From: a bacterium
GTDB taxonomy: Bacteria; Krumholzibacteriota; Krumholzibacteriia; Krumholzibacteriales; Krumholzibacteriaceae
DNA: 64,000 nucleotides
Direction: 5' to 3'
Assembly: GCA_020350885.1 (NCBI GenBank)
Contig: CP070727.1
Coordinates: 365,492 to 429,491, forward strand
Positions 56,278 to 63,816 of this stretch are shown piece after piece. Position 1 is the first letter of the stretch. Each line of letters opens with the position of its first letter. Both the position numbers and the translations under genes were made by a program. The notes beneath the pieces were generated by a model that searched no databases, was not told the origin of the DNA, and saw only the letters and a program-made list of their open reading frames with translations.

Positions 56278-56961
56278 CTAGTGCTGGCTCCCGGTATCCG
56301 ACTCGATCTTTCCGTCGAGGAGCCGGATGATCCGCTTGGCATGCTTGGCAATATACTCTTCGTGCGTTACGATGATGATCGTATTTCCAGCGCTGTGAAT
56401 CTCCCTGAATATCGACATGATCTCCTCGCCCGTACGGCTGTCGAGGTTTCCTGTCGGCTCATCGGCCAGGATGATCGACGGACGATTGACGAGCGCCCGT
56501 GCTATCGCCACGCGCTGCCGCTGCCCTCCCGAGAGCTCGCTGGGACGGTGAACCGCCCGGTCGGCCAACCCGACCGCCTCGAGCGCCTCCATCGCCAGCC
56601 TGTGACGTTGCTCGGAGGAAACACCGCCGTAGATAAGGGGCAGCTCGACGTTCTGGAGCGCCGACGCCCGCGGGAGGAGGTTGAAGGTCTGAAACACGAA
56701 GCCGATCTCCTTGTTACGGATGCGTGCCAGTTCGTCGTCACTGAGATTGCTGACTTCCTGGTCGTTCAGATAGTAGGTGCCCCCGGTGGGGCTGTCGAGG
56801 CATCCGAGAATATTCATGAAGGTCGATTTTCCCGAGCCCGAGGGTCCCATGATTGCTGCGTACTCGTTACGCTGCATCACAAGATCGACTCCGGCGAGCG
56901 CTTCGATCTTCTGAATTCCAACCTCATAGATCTTTGTAATTTCCTGTACGCGGATCAACAT
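56278..56961 (-). CDS. ABC exporter ATPase, MacB/LolD type
   Basis: A 227-residue nucleotide-binding protein. Walker A is GPSGSGKST, the signature is [15 protein letters not shown], and Walker B is [11 protein letters not shown] with catalytic Glu; Q-loop and D-loop are also present. [11 protein letters not shown] is the type sequence of the MacB/LolD/FtsE group. It is placed between tolC (27 bp) and the adaptor, and powers the two Mac-type permeases. Confidence 0.96.
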   Translation of the reverse strand: MLIRVQEITKIYEVGIQKIEALAGVDLVMQRNEYAAIMGPSGSGKSTFMNILGCLDSPTGGTYYLNDQEVSNLSDDELARIRNKEIGFVFQTFNLLPRASALQNVELPLIYGGVSSEQRHRLAMEALEAVGLADRAVHRPSELSGGQRQRVAIARALVNRPSIILADEPTGNLDSRTGEEIMSIFREIHSAGNTIIIVTHEEYIAKHAKRIIRLLDGKIESDTGSQH

Positions 56962-56988
56962 AGTCGTCCTCTCCCGAACGCGTTCGCC

Positions 56989-58341
56989 TTACCGTTTCAC
57001 TCGTCTCCCGGTCGCCCTCGACAGGTCGGCAAAGGCTATGAGATAATCACACTTTGCATCGATCACGTCGGCCTTGGCCTGCGTCAGCGCCACCTGGGCG
57101 TCTATCGTTTCCAGCATCGTTCCGGCCCCCACACGGTACCGCTCCTCTGCAAGCCGCACATCCTCCATGGCCTGCTCGACCGTCTCCGAGGCGACCGAAA
57201 TCCTCTCCTTGGCTTCACGAAGCGAGAAGATGATGCTCTTCACCTCTTTGATCGCGTTCAGCTTTGCACTCTCGAGATTGTATTCGGCGATCCGGCGATC
57301 CGCCTTGGCCGACTTCACACTGGAACTCGTCTCGAAGCGATCGAAGATATTGAGGCTGATGAACCCGGTAATCGACCAGGTGTACTCCTCCTTGAAGAAG
57401 TTCAGATCATCCGCCATCGTACGGTCGTTCCACAGGTACCCGAAGCTGGCTCCGATCGTGGGGAGATAGCCGCCCCGGGCGGCCGAGATGCTTGCACTCG
57501 TCGACTTTACACTGTGCTCCAGACTCTTGAGATCCGAGCGGTTGGCCAATGCAAAACTGATCTCCGATTCGGTATCGGGCTCGATGTACTCGATGACCAT
57601 GGTTGTATCGACATCGATGGTCCTTCCGTCCCTGATATTCAGTACGTTGACGAGCTCTTCCCTGGCCAATACGACCGCGTTTCTCGCCTTGATCATATTG
57701 AGTCTCGTATTCGAGTGCAGCACACGGGCCTTGAGCACGTCCGCCCGTGTCGCCGAACCGACCTCGAGCAGCGCCTCCGTCCGGTCGAGACTCTGCTTTG
57801 CCTGCTCCATAGCATCACGCTGAACGTGGAGCAACATCTTGCTTCTCACGAGGTCGTAGTAGGCCCTGATGACCTTGGCCGAGATAAGATCCTTCCGGTA
57901 CATCAGATCCTCTCGCGAGGCGTCACGGTTGTTCATTGCCGATCTGATATTGTGGATATTCCTTCCCCCGCTATAGAAGATCATATCCGAAGAGATCCGG
58001 AGCGTATAGTCCTCGTAATCGAAACCGTCACTCCGCACCGGACGTCCCTGCGCATCATACTGGACCGAGGAAGGCCCGTAGAACCTGTGGCCCGTGTAGA
58101 AATCGACCGTGAACCTCGGCATCAGCCTTCCGTAGTTTAGTAAAAGCATGCTCTTCGACTTATTGAAGCTCTCCCATGCGATACCGATCTCGGGATTGCC
58201 CTTGAGTGCAATATCGATGCATTCGTCCAGTGATAGCACATCGACCTCGTTTGCGCAGACCGGATGCACAGATGCCGAGAACACCCCGCACACGGCGATA
58301 GCAGAGACGAGGATAACAAAACGTGTGATACTGTCTTTCAT
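56989..58341 (-). CDS. TolC-family outer-membrane channel
   Basis: A 450-residue outer-membrane efflux channel. It has a signal peptide (KDSITRFVILVSAIAVCGVF, cleavage after C-A-N) and two OEP repeats, each with long helices and beta strands; LSLDECIDIALKGNPEIG at the start and EERYRVGAGTMLETIDAQVALTQAKADVI near the end (split over the last helices) are family features. Proximal Mac-type ATPase, adaptor and permeases indicate a tripartite exporter. The ATG at 58341 follows AAGG; a longer frame starts at 58368. A terminator lies upstream, after tonB, so this unit has its own promoter. Confidence 0.93.
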   Translation of the reverse strand: MKDSITRFVILVSAIAVCGVFSASVHPVCANEVDVLSLDECIDIALKGNPEIGIAWESFNKSKSMLLLNYGRLMPRFTVDFYTGHRFYGPSSVQYDAQGRPVRSDGFDYEDYTLRISSDMIFYSGGRNIHNIRSAMNNRDASREDLMYRKDLISAKVIRAYYDLVRSKMLLHVQRDAMEQAKQSLDRTEALLEVGSATRADVLKARVLHSNTRLNMIKARNAVVLAREELVNVLNIRDGRTIDVDTTMVIEYIEPDTESEISFALANRSDLKSLEHSVKSTSASISAARGGYLPTIGASFGYLWNDRTMADDLNFFKEEYTWSITGFISLNIFDRFETSSSVKSAKADRRIAEYNLESAKLNAIKEVKSIIFSLREAKERISVASETVEQAMEDVRLAEERYRVGAGTMLETIDAQVALTQAKADVIDAKCDYLIAFADLSRATGRRVKR

Positions 58342-58532
58342 CGTGACAACCTTTCGCTCCGGATACAAATCGTACCTGATCTTTGAGTAGCGGCTACTAC
58401 CACTGATACGTTACAATCGGCCAGTTGGTTTCATGCGGTAATACGTCGACTGATATTGTTATATCATATCCGAGCAGGTCAAATAAACAGTAATCTTTTT
58501 ACTCCACATTGCCGGAAATCCCCGGCCGAAGG

Positions 58533-58560
58533 TAAAAAATAACCCGGCATTGTACCGGGC
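58533..58560 (-). terminator. Rho-independent terminator after tonB
   Basis: On the minus strand CCCGG and CCGGG pair around a 7-nt loop and are followed by TTATTTTTTA, 37 bp past the tonB stop. It ends the exbB-exbD-exbD-tonB operon and separates it from tolC. Confidence 0.8.
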
Positions 58561-58596
58561 ATTAACATATCGCAGAAATGCTTCCCGCAGCGCTCG

Positions 58597-59223
58597 CTAG
58601 TGGAGTTTGAACCTGATCGGGATGGCCATTGCAGCCCGAACCGGAACGGTTCTCTGCTTGGCAGGTTTGAAGATAAACTTCTTCGCTGCAGCGATCGCAG
58701 CCTTCTCCATTGCCGGTGTTACGTCGGATTGGATGACACTTGCATTCGTGACCTTGCCGTCCTCTCCCACCACCACCCGGATAAGGACCGTACCCTCGAT
58801 TCCTGCCTGTTTCGCCAGTTCGGGGTAGCGCGGGCTCACAAACTTCACAAGCTGCGGTGGCTCATCGAATGCGTAGAAATCCTGCGCCTGCTCGGACGGC
58901 GGCGGTGGCGGCGGCGGCAACTCGTCGATCCTGTCAAAGGTCGTCGGCGCAATATCCGCCTCCTCGTCCACCTCCTCGCCCTCCGCTGCTTCGATCGGAA
59001 TCGCCGGCTGGGCAATCTCTTTCGGTGGAGGAGGAATATCGAACTGCTCCGGCAGATCAATCGCTTCGAAGTACTCTTCACGAAGCACGTATGGTTTGAA
59101 CTCGAACTGCGGGGAGAAATAGAAGACCAGGAAATGGACTACGATCGCGGCAAACAAGGAGTTGCGCAGGTACTTGGTATACCCTTTCTTGAACCGTACG
59201 TTCTCGACAGCTACCGTTGCCAC
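58597..59223 (-). CDS. tonB: Energy transducer TonB
   Basis: A 208-residue periplasm-spanning protein. One N-terminal helix (about 22-36, SLFAAIVVHFLVFYF), a Pro/Glu-rich periplasmic linker with a run of Pro (ELPPPPPPP), and the C-terminal TonB domain: YPELAKQAGIEGTVLIRVVV and AAIAAAKKFIFKPAKQ. It passes proton-motive force from ExbB/ExbD to outer-membrane receptors. The start is GTG at 59223 with AAGGAG 7 nt upstream. It is the last gene of the operon. Confidence 0.96.
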   Translation of the reverse strand: MATVAVENVRFKKGYTKYLRNSLFAAIVVHFLVFYFSPQFEFKPYVLREEYFEAIDLPEQFDIPPPPKEIAQPAIPIEAAEGEEVDEEADIAPTTFDRIDELPPPPPPPSEQAQDFYAFDEPPQLVKFVSPRYPELAKQAGIEGTVLIRVVVGEDGKVTNASVIQSDVTPAMEKAAIAAAKKFIFKPAKQRTVPVRAAMAIPIRFKLH

Positions 59224-59241
59224 CCGGCTACTCCTTTACTG

Positions 59242-59649
59242 CTAATCCTCTTCATACATGGATGTGAATGAAACATTTACAGCATTCGCATCCTTAAGCT
59301 CCTCCATGATGTCGGAAACCAGGAGGTACTTTGTCCGGTGATCCACGTTGAAGGCGACGATGAGTCCCCTATTCTCCTCGAGCTTTGCTGCGACGATGGC
59401 ATTGATGTTCTCGGTGCGGACCAGCTTATCGTTGATGCTGATTCTGCTGAAACGATCCGCCCAGATGTGTACGAGCCGCTCACGTTCCTGGTCGGCACCT
59501 GATTCGGCCCGGGGAAGGGTGATCGGCAATCCCTCCTCGAGCTTGAAAATCGTCGTAACCATGAAGAAGATCAGGAGCAGGAGAACGATATCAGCCATAG
59601 ATGCGGTCGGTATGTGACTCTCGATCTTTTGCCGTGTTTTAAACTTCAA
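59242..59649 (-). CDS. exbD: Biopolymer transport protein ExbD/TolR (copy 2)
   Basis: A 135-residue protein with one membrane helix (about 20-38) holding the proton-conducting Asp in TASMADIVLLLLIFFM, followed by a periplasmic domain. It is in tandem with another ExbD, 13 bp after it and 18 bp before tonB. It starts with KFKTRQKIES, a basic cytoplasmic tail. Confidence 0.94.
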   Translation of the reverse strand: MKFKTRQKIESHIPTASMADIVLLLLIFFMVTTIFKLEEGLPITLPRAESGADQERERLVHIWADRFSRISINDKLVRTENINAIVAAKLEENRGLIVAFNVDHRTKYLLVSDIMEELKDANAVNVSFTSMYEED

Positions 59650-59662
59650 TGTCGAATTCCTC

Positions 59663-60076
59663 TCATTCGGCGCTGGTCCTCAACGTTCTCAGGGATATCT
59701 TAGTCGCCCTCGCCAATCTGAGCTCATCAAGGATATCCACCATGATCCCGTAATCGGCTTCGGGGTGTGTTTCGATAACGATGACGAGCTTCGGATTCGC
59801 CTCCAGCTTTCGCTCGATAACACTCTTGATTTCCCCGACACTGACCGGACCGACACCCCGTATGACGATCGACCCGTTCGCATACGCCTGAACATTCAGC
59901 ACGTTATCCCGCTTGAGCTTGACCGTCTTCGATCCCTTTCCCGGCAACGCCATCGGAAGCCCCTTCTCGACGGCGAACATCGTGCTGACCAGGAAGAAGA
60001 TAAGAAGCAGAAAGTTGATGTCGGACATCGAGGCCGTGCTGAATTCAGAACTAACCTTGCTCCGCTTTTTTATCAT
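59663..60076 (-). CDS. exbD: Biopolymer transport protein ExbD/TolR (copy 1)
   Basis: A 137-residue ExbD-like protein. The helix at about 17-37 contains the conserved Asp in TASMSDINFLLLIFFLV; the periplasmic part carries KLVIVIETHPEADYGIMVDIL. It precedes a second ExbD gene; two ExbD copies with one ExbB and one TonB are common in Bacteroidota-like genomes. The gap to exbB is 19 bp. Confidence 0.95.
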   Translation of the reverse strand: MIKKRSKVSSEFSTASMSDINFLLLIFFLVSTMFAVEKGLPMALPGKGSKTVKLKRDNVLNVQAYANGSIVIRGVGPVSVGEIKSVIERKLEANPKLVIVIETHPEADYGIMVDILDELRLARATKISLRTLRTSAE

Positions 60077-60095
60077 GCTTCAAACTCCGGACCGA

Positions 60096-61034
60096 TTATC
60101 CCCTGCGGGCACCCAGCTCGATGAGTTCGTTCACGAGTTCGGCGGAGGCCTCCTCCATCTCGAGCACGAACCGGTCTATCTGGGAGACGAAGAACGAGTG
60201 CGCAATGCTGGCCGGAATGGCGATCATGAGACCGGTTGCAGTGGTGATGAGCGCTTCCTCGATACCGGAGGCAACGACCTTCGCGCTCACCTGCTCGGCT
60301 GCAGCGATCGCTGCAAAAGCGCTGATCATCCCGGATACCGTCCCGAGGAAGCCGAGAAGCGGTGCCACACTCGCTACCGTTGCGATCGCCACGAGACCGC
60401 GTTCCAGGAAGGACGTTTCGATGCTTCCCGCTGTTTCGATCGCCTCTTTCACCGCTTCCGGGCCTCGCGCCGCACGGATGAGACCCGAGTGCAGAATTGC
60501 CGCAATCGGCCCCCTTGTTCTCTCGCACACGCCCATGGCGGCCTCGACTCCTTCCTGGTGGAGTGTCTTGATGACATCCCCCATCAGTCTCCTCACGTTG
60601 ATTCGAGCCCTGAAGAGCGTGAACAATCTCTCGATGATGAATACCACGGCGACGATTGAAGCGAGAAGCAGCCCGTGCATGAAGTTGCCTCCCTGCACAT
60701 ACTTCTCGCCGATTCCACTGTGTCTGAGGTTGTACAGCCACCCGAGTTTCTTGCGCTCGATCATATCCTCTATTTTCCTTGCGACTGCCATGGAATCACT
60801 CCTGGCCATTGCAAGCGAGTCACCCTCGGATTGCACCTGGTATTCGGGCTCCACGGCTTCAGCCTGTGCTTCAGTCTGTGCTTCAGCCTCCTGTGCTTCA
60901 GTCTGTGCTTCAGCCTCCTGTGCTTCAGCCTGCGCTTCAGCCTCCTGCGCAGAGAGGGCCACCGGGGAGAGGATGCCAGCAAGCATGATCGAGGCACAAA
61001 CAATGGAGATCATCAAGGGGCTTTTCCGTACCAT
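60096..61034 (-). CDS. exbB: ExbB/TolQ/MotA-type proton channel with EAQ-repeat N-terminal extension
   Basis: A 312-residue inner-membrane protein. After a signal-like segment (MISIVCASIMLAGILSPVALSA) comes a low-complexity stretch (about 29-63) made of EAQ/TEAQ repeats, then a helical linker and the ExbB core: a helix at about 125-147, a cytoplasmic region with GLVAIATVASVAPLLGFLGTVSGMI and a last helix with TATGLMIAIPASIAHSFFV. The ATG at 61034 is preferred, with AAGGAG 8 nt upstream; the longer frame starts with a GTG one base after that site. It starts the exbB-exbD-exbD-tonB operon. Confidence 0.94.
   Translation of the reverse strand: MVRKSPLMISIVCASIMLAGILSPVALSAQEAEAQAEAQEAEAQTEAQEAEAQTEAQAEAVEPEYQVQSEGDSLAMARSDSMAVARKIEDMIERKKLGWLYNLRHSGIGEKYVQGGNFMHGLLLASIVAVVFIIERLFTLFRARINVRRLMGDVIKTLHQEGVEAAMGVCERTRGPIAAILHSGLIRAARGPEAVKEAIETAGSIETSFLERGLVAIATVASVAPLLGFLGTVSGMISAFAAIAAAEQVSAKVVASGIEEALITTATGLMIAIPASIAHSFFVSQIDRFVLEMEEASAELVNELIELGARRG
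60859..60950 (-). repeat. Short tandem repeats coding the EAQ stretch of exbB
   Basis: About seven degenerate 12-18-bp units of the type CTTCAGCCTCCTGTG (plus-strand view) encode alternating EAEAQ and TEAQ. The units are in frame, so slippage would change the length of the periplasmic stretch without a frameshift. Confidence 0.75.
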
Positions 61035-61141
61035 AGAACGCACTCCTTCTTGAAACGACAGATTTAATTGATTTCGTAGCTAACAAGCTCGTTCGGACCA
61101 ACCACAGATGCTGTGCGAATCGCTCTCGCCGCAATAGAGCT

Positions 61142-61173
61142 GAGCGAAAAATCTGGCGTGAAGAGCGAAAAAT
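61142..61173 (-). repeat. Two 11-bp direct repeats in the exbB leader
   Basis: ATTTTTCGCTC (minus-strand view) occurs twice, at 61163-61173 and 61142-61152, with starts 21 bp apart (two helical turns). Both copies lie just downstream of the predicted transcription start and about 110-140 bp upstream of the exbB start. A similar motif overlaps the promoter of the outer-membrane protein gene at 46345-46354. Confidence 0.6.
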
Positions 61174-61202
61174 TGGTTGCTCTAAGTCCTTACAGCTCCA
61201 GT

Positions 61203-61231
61203 AAAATAGTTGATTGCCACCCCCTTGTCAA
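61203..61231 (-). promoter_or_regulatory. Sigma-70-type promoter of the exbB operon
   Basis: TTGACA (complement of 61226-61231) and TATTTT (complement of 61203-61208) are 17 nt apart. The transcript would have a leader of about 160 nt containing the direct repeats at 61142-61173. Confidence 0.72.
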
Positions 61232-61320
61232 CCAAAAATTCCCTCGGTTGAAGGTACAGGGATTGTCTTCAGTAATTGGAATTTCACGCACCCGGCTTCC
61301 GTGGGAGCACTCCGGCGGGA

Positions 61321-62799
61321 TCAATACTCGTCGGATGTTCCGACCATATGGTACTCACCGTATCCATCGAGATCGATGAAAAGGAACCGCTGCCCCGCCT
61401 TGATCGTCATGAGCCTGTCCCGCTCGAAGATCGGATCACCCTTATGATTGTATATCCAGAGCTCGTAGGCACCGGTATCCATACCCTCGGTGCCCCTGAC
61501 TGTCCTTTGTCCATGCAGCATGCGTCGCGGGAGGGTTGTCGTGGGGTCGAAGCTGCTCTGATCCGAGATACTGTAGATTATGATGTCGTACTCGTCCTCC
61601 AGTTTCTCCACGGCTTCTTCGAGATCGTTCCGATTTATGGGAACACGCTGGTGAACGATATCATCCGGCGGGCCGAATCGCATATAGATCAATCCTCGAT
61701 CTGAGAGGGCACCCCGTGTAAAACCGCTGAAGTTGCGATCGGCATACCATAGTCGCCTCAAGAACTCGTTGTACAGCTCGTTTGTTGCTGTTTGCGGTGT
61801 TGGATCGACACTCTTCCAGTACATGCTGAGCATCTTCTCCTGCTCTCCGAGGCTTGCGCGCTTGAATTCCGTGAACTCATTGTCTTTGAAGAGGATCCTG
61901 GCTTCAACGAGGAGATCCCGTTGCGGCTTCTGCCAATTCATGAGCTCCCATGCAACACTGAAATCCTTCTGGACCGACTTGAAGCTGCCCCCCGATTCAA
62001 TTGCCTCGACGAAGATGCCGTACGTTCCCGCGGGGAAGGTGTTCACGTCAAAGTTGCCGAACACCCTGGCACCACCCTCCCCCAGCAGCGCCGTCACATC
62101 CTTTTGAACCCGTGTTTCTCCGCTCGCATCGATGATAGAGAAATAGAGATTGAGGGAGTCTCCGGCGGGCTGGCTCGAACGAACATCGACAAAGAAGGAG
62201 AGGGTATCGTTCTTGAGGCCGTAAATCCTCATCGGATTGGGAATGATCGCACCGTTTGCCGAGCGTGACCAGATAAAGAAGGGTTCGCTCAGGATGAGAC
62301 CCTCTTTGGAGAAATCGGGGATACGTATATACGCATCTTTGAGCTCGGATGCCAGAAATTTCCCTCCGAGAAGGCCGATGAGTGTCCTCTTTTTTCGCTG
62401 AATGTCCTCTATCCGCAGATCCAGCTTGTAGAGACCGGGTTGAACAAGGCAGGAATCGACAACGAAGAGGAAATTTGATATGTCGGTCGCCACGGGTGCA
62501 GAGCTTTTTCTATCCCTTACCTCGAAGGTCCTCTTGTATACAGTCTCCTCTTCGTTGCGAAGCATCAACTTGAAACGGAGCATGGCAGTGAAGGTGTCGT
62601 CCTTTTTCTTGTATTCGATTTCCTTTGTTGGGATTGCGATCTGGAAGATCTCCAGGCTCGTGGAATCCGAGCTCGGCAGGGAAACCACATCGATAAAAAA
62701 CTCGAAGTCACCCTGCCCCTGTAGGGCTTCCCCCGTGCAGACACCACCCCAGAAGAGCAGACCAAGCGCCCATATGGCAAGAGGGAAAACGCGTCTCAT
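61321..62799 (-). CDS. Exported GWxTD-domain protein (copy 1)
   Basis: A 492-residue exported protein. A signal peptide (MRRVFPLAIWALGLLFWGGV) is followed by a beta-rich region and the C-terminal GWxTD domain. The name-giving motif is changed to GALSD at 363-367, followed by the conserved RGLIYMRFGPPDD and later ELWIYNHKGDPIFERD and GYGEYHMVG. It is 35 bp past the porV-like gene, so the two are probably co-expressed. The ATG at 62799 gives a good signal peptide; the longest frame adds 52 residues overlapping porV. Family function is unknown. Confidence 0.9.
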   Translation of the reverse strand: MRRVFPLAIWALGLLFWGGVCTGEALQGQGDFEFFIDVVSLPSSDSTSLEIFQIAIPTKEIEYKKKDDTFTAMLRFKLMLRNEEETVYKRTFEVRDRKSSAPVATDISNFLFVVDSCLVQPGLYKLDLRIEDIQRKKRTLIGLLGGKFLASELKDAYIRIPDFSKEGLILSEPFFIWSRSANGAIIPNPMRIYGLKNDTLSFFVDVRSSQPAGDSLNLYFSIIDASGETRVQKDVTALLGEGGARVFGNFDVNTFPAGTYGIFVEAIESGGSFKSVQKDFSVAWELMNWQKPQRDLLVEARILFKDNEFTEFKRASLGEQEKMLSMYWKSVDPTPQTATNELYNEFLRRLWYADRNFSGFTRGALSDRGLIYMRFGPPDDIVHQRVPINRNDLEEAVEKLEDEYDIIIYSISDQSSFDPTTTLPRRMLHGQRTVRGTEGMDTGAYELWIYNHKGDPIFERDRLMTIKAGQRFLFIDLDGYGEYHMVGTSDEY

Positions 62800-62834
62800 G
62801 TAGATCAAGGGTCGGTATAACGCCCTTAAGCTCC

Positions 62835-63776
62835 CTAGTAGGTGAAGTTCAGCGTGATCCGGTGAGCCTGTCCCAGGTATTCGAGGTCCTCCCATGCATA
62901 GTCGAGTCCGATATCTGAGGTCTGGCTTGTATCGACTCGGAATCCGACTCCCCACGCCAATCCCTGGGTATCATAGTTGATATTATACCCGGAACGGAGA
63001 TAGAAGAACTGGTTGAATACATACTCCATACCGACATTCATCCGCTCTTTGTTGTCGGCGGGATGTGAGAACTCACCGGTAGCGAGGAGTGCATGTGCCC
63101 CCCTGCGGTAGGCATCAACGCTGAGGCCAACCCTGAACAGGGTCGGGAGCTTGGATGCACGGTCATCGAAGTCCACCTCACCGCCCAAGCTCTGGATCAT
63201 CATGCCGAGCTTCATTCCCTGAATCCCTATACGATAGAGAAGGCCGAAATCGAATGCCATCGTCTCTACGCTCTTATCGGCCAGCCCCATATGGATGAAA
63301 TGGGCGGTAATGCCGGCGGAGAAACGGTCGGTAAACCACATGGCATATGAGAGCCCGAAGGACATATCACCTGCATCGAAGAACCGCTTCGTGCCCTGCG
63401 GCATATAGATGGTCCTCTCCTCCATCGGATCCATCGTGAGAGCCCTGGCACTTATACCGAAGGTTCCCGGAAAATATGGTGTGGTGAACACCGCTCCGGC
63501 GAAGTATATGTCGATATCGGCCGGCCATACGACGGAATTGAGCGTCACCTGGGTACGGGTGAGCTCCACCATCCCGGCAGGATTCCAATAGATAGACGTT
63601 GCATCATTTGCAACAGCCGTATAGGCACTTCCCATACCGGCTGCCCGCGCCGATACACCGATCTTCAGGAACTGTGCGGCGAAGGTTCCTACCTTCTCGA
63701 ACGGCGTTGTGCCGCCGAATGCGAGCCCCGGAACCAGCACCAGGAGAACAGCCCCTACAATTACCTTACTTCTCAT
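62835..63776 (-). CDS. PorV/PorQ-family outer-membrane protein
   Basis: A 313-residue FadL-like beta-barrel of the PorV/PorQ group. A signal peptide (MRSKVIVGAVLLVLVPGLAFG) is followed by FLKIGVSARAAGMGSAYTAVANDATSIYWNPAGM, shown here as the type motif in parts (SARAAGMGSA and DATSIYWNPAG). Strands alternate to the end RITLNFTY. PorV shuttles C-terminally sorted proteins in type IX secretion in Bacteroidota; in other FCB phyla the role is inferred. GGAGG is 7 nt upstream. It directly follows a gene whose product ends in a sorting-type domain. Confidence 0.94.
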   Translation of the reverse strand: MRSKVIVGAVLLVLVPGLAFGGTTPFEKVGTFAAQFLKIGVSARAAGMGSAYTAVANDATSIYWNPAGMVELTRTQVTLNSVVWPADIDIYFAGAVFTTPYFPGTFGISARALTMDPMEERTIYMPQGTKRFFDAGDMSFGLSYAMWFTDRFSAGITAHFIHMGLADKSVETMAFDFGLLYRIGIQGMKLGMMIQSLGGEVDFDDRASKLPTLFRVGLSVDAYRRGAHALLATGEFSHPADNKERMNVGMEYVFNQFFYLRSGYNINYDTQGLAWGVGFRVDTSQTSDIGLDYAWEDLEYLGQAHRITLNFTY

Positions 63777-63816
63777 CGCCAGACCTCCTCAATGAGAACG
63801 CTTCGATACAAATCCC

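Noticed and set aside
56281..58140. A 619-codon open frame on the plus strand
   Set aside because: It is antisense to the ABC ATPase and TolC genes, which have clear motifs. Its product has no domain, is rich in Arg/His/Pro, and reflects the strong third-position GC bias of the coding strand.
58380..58530. A promoter for tolC around TATGATATAAC
   Set aside because: Good -10-like sequences exist but no -35 at the right distance; TTGACC is only 13 nt from TATAAC. I could not choose one.
60859..60950. Tandem repeats considered as a CRISPR or minisatellite
   Set aside because: The units are short, have no spacers and are in frame inside exbB.
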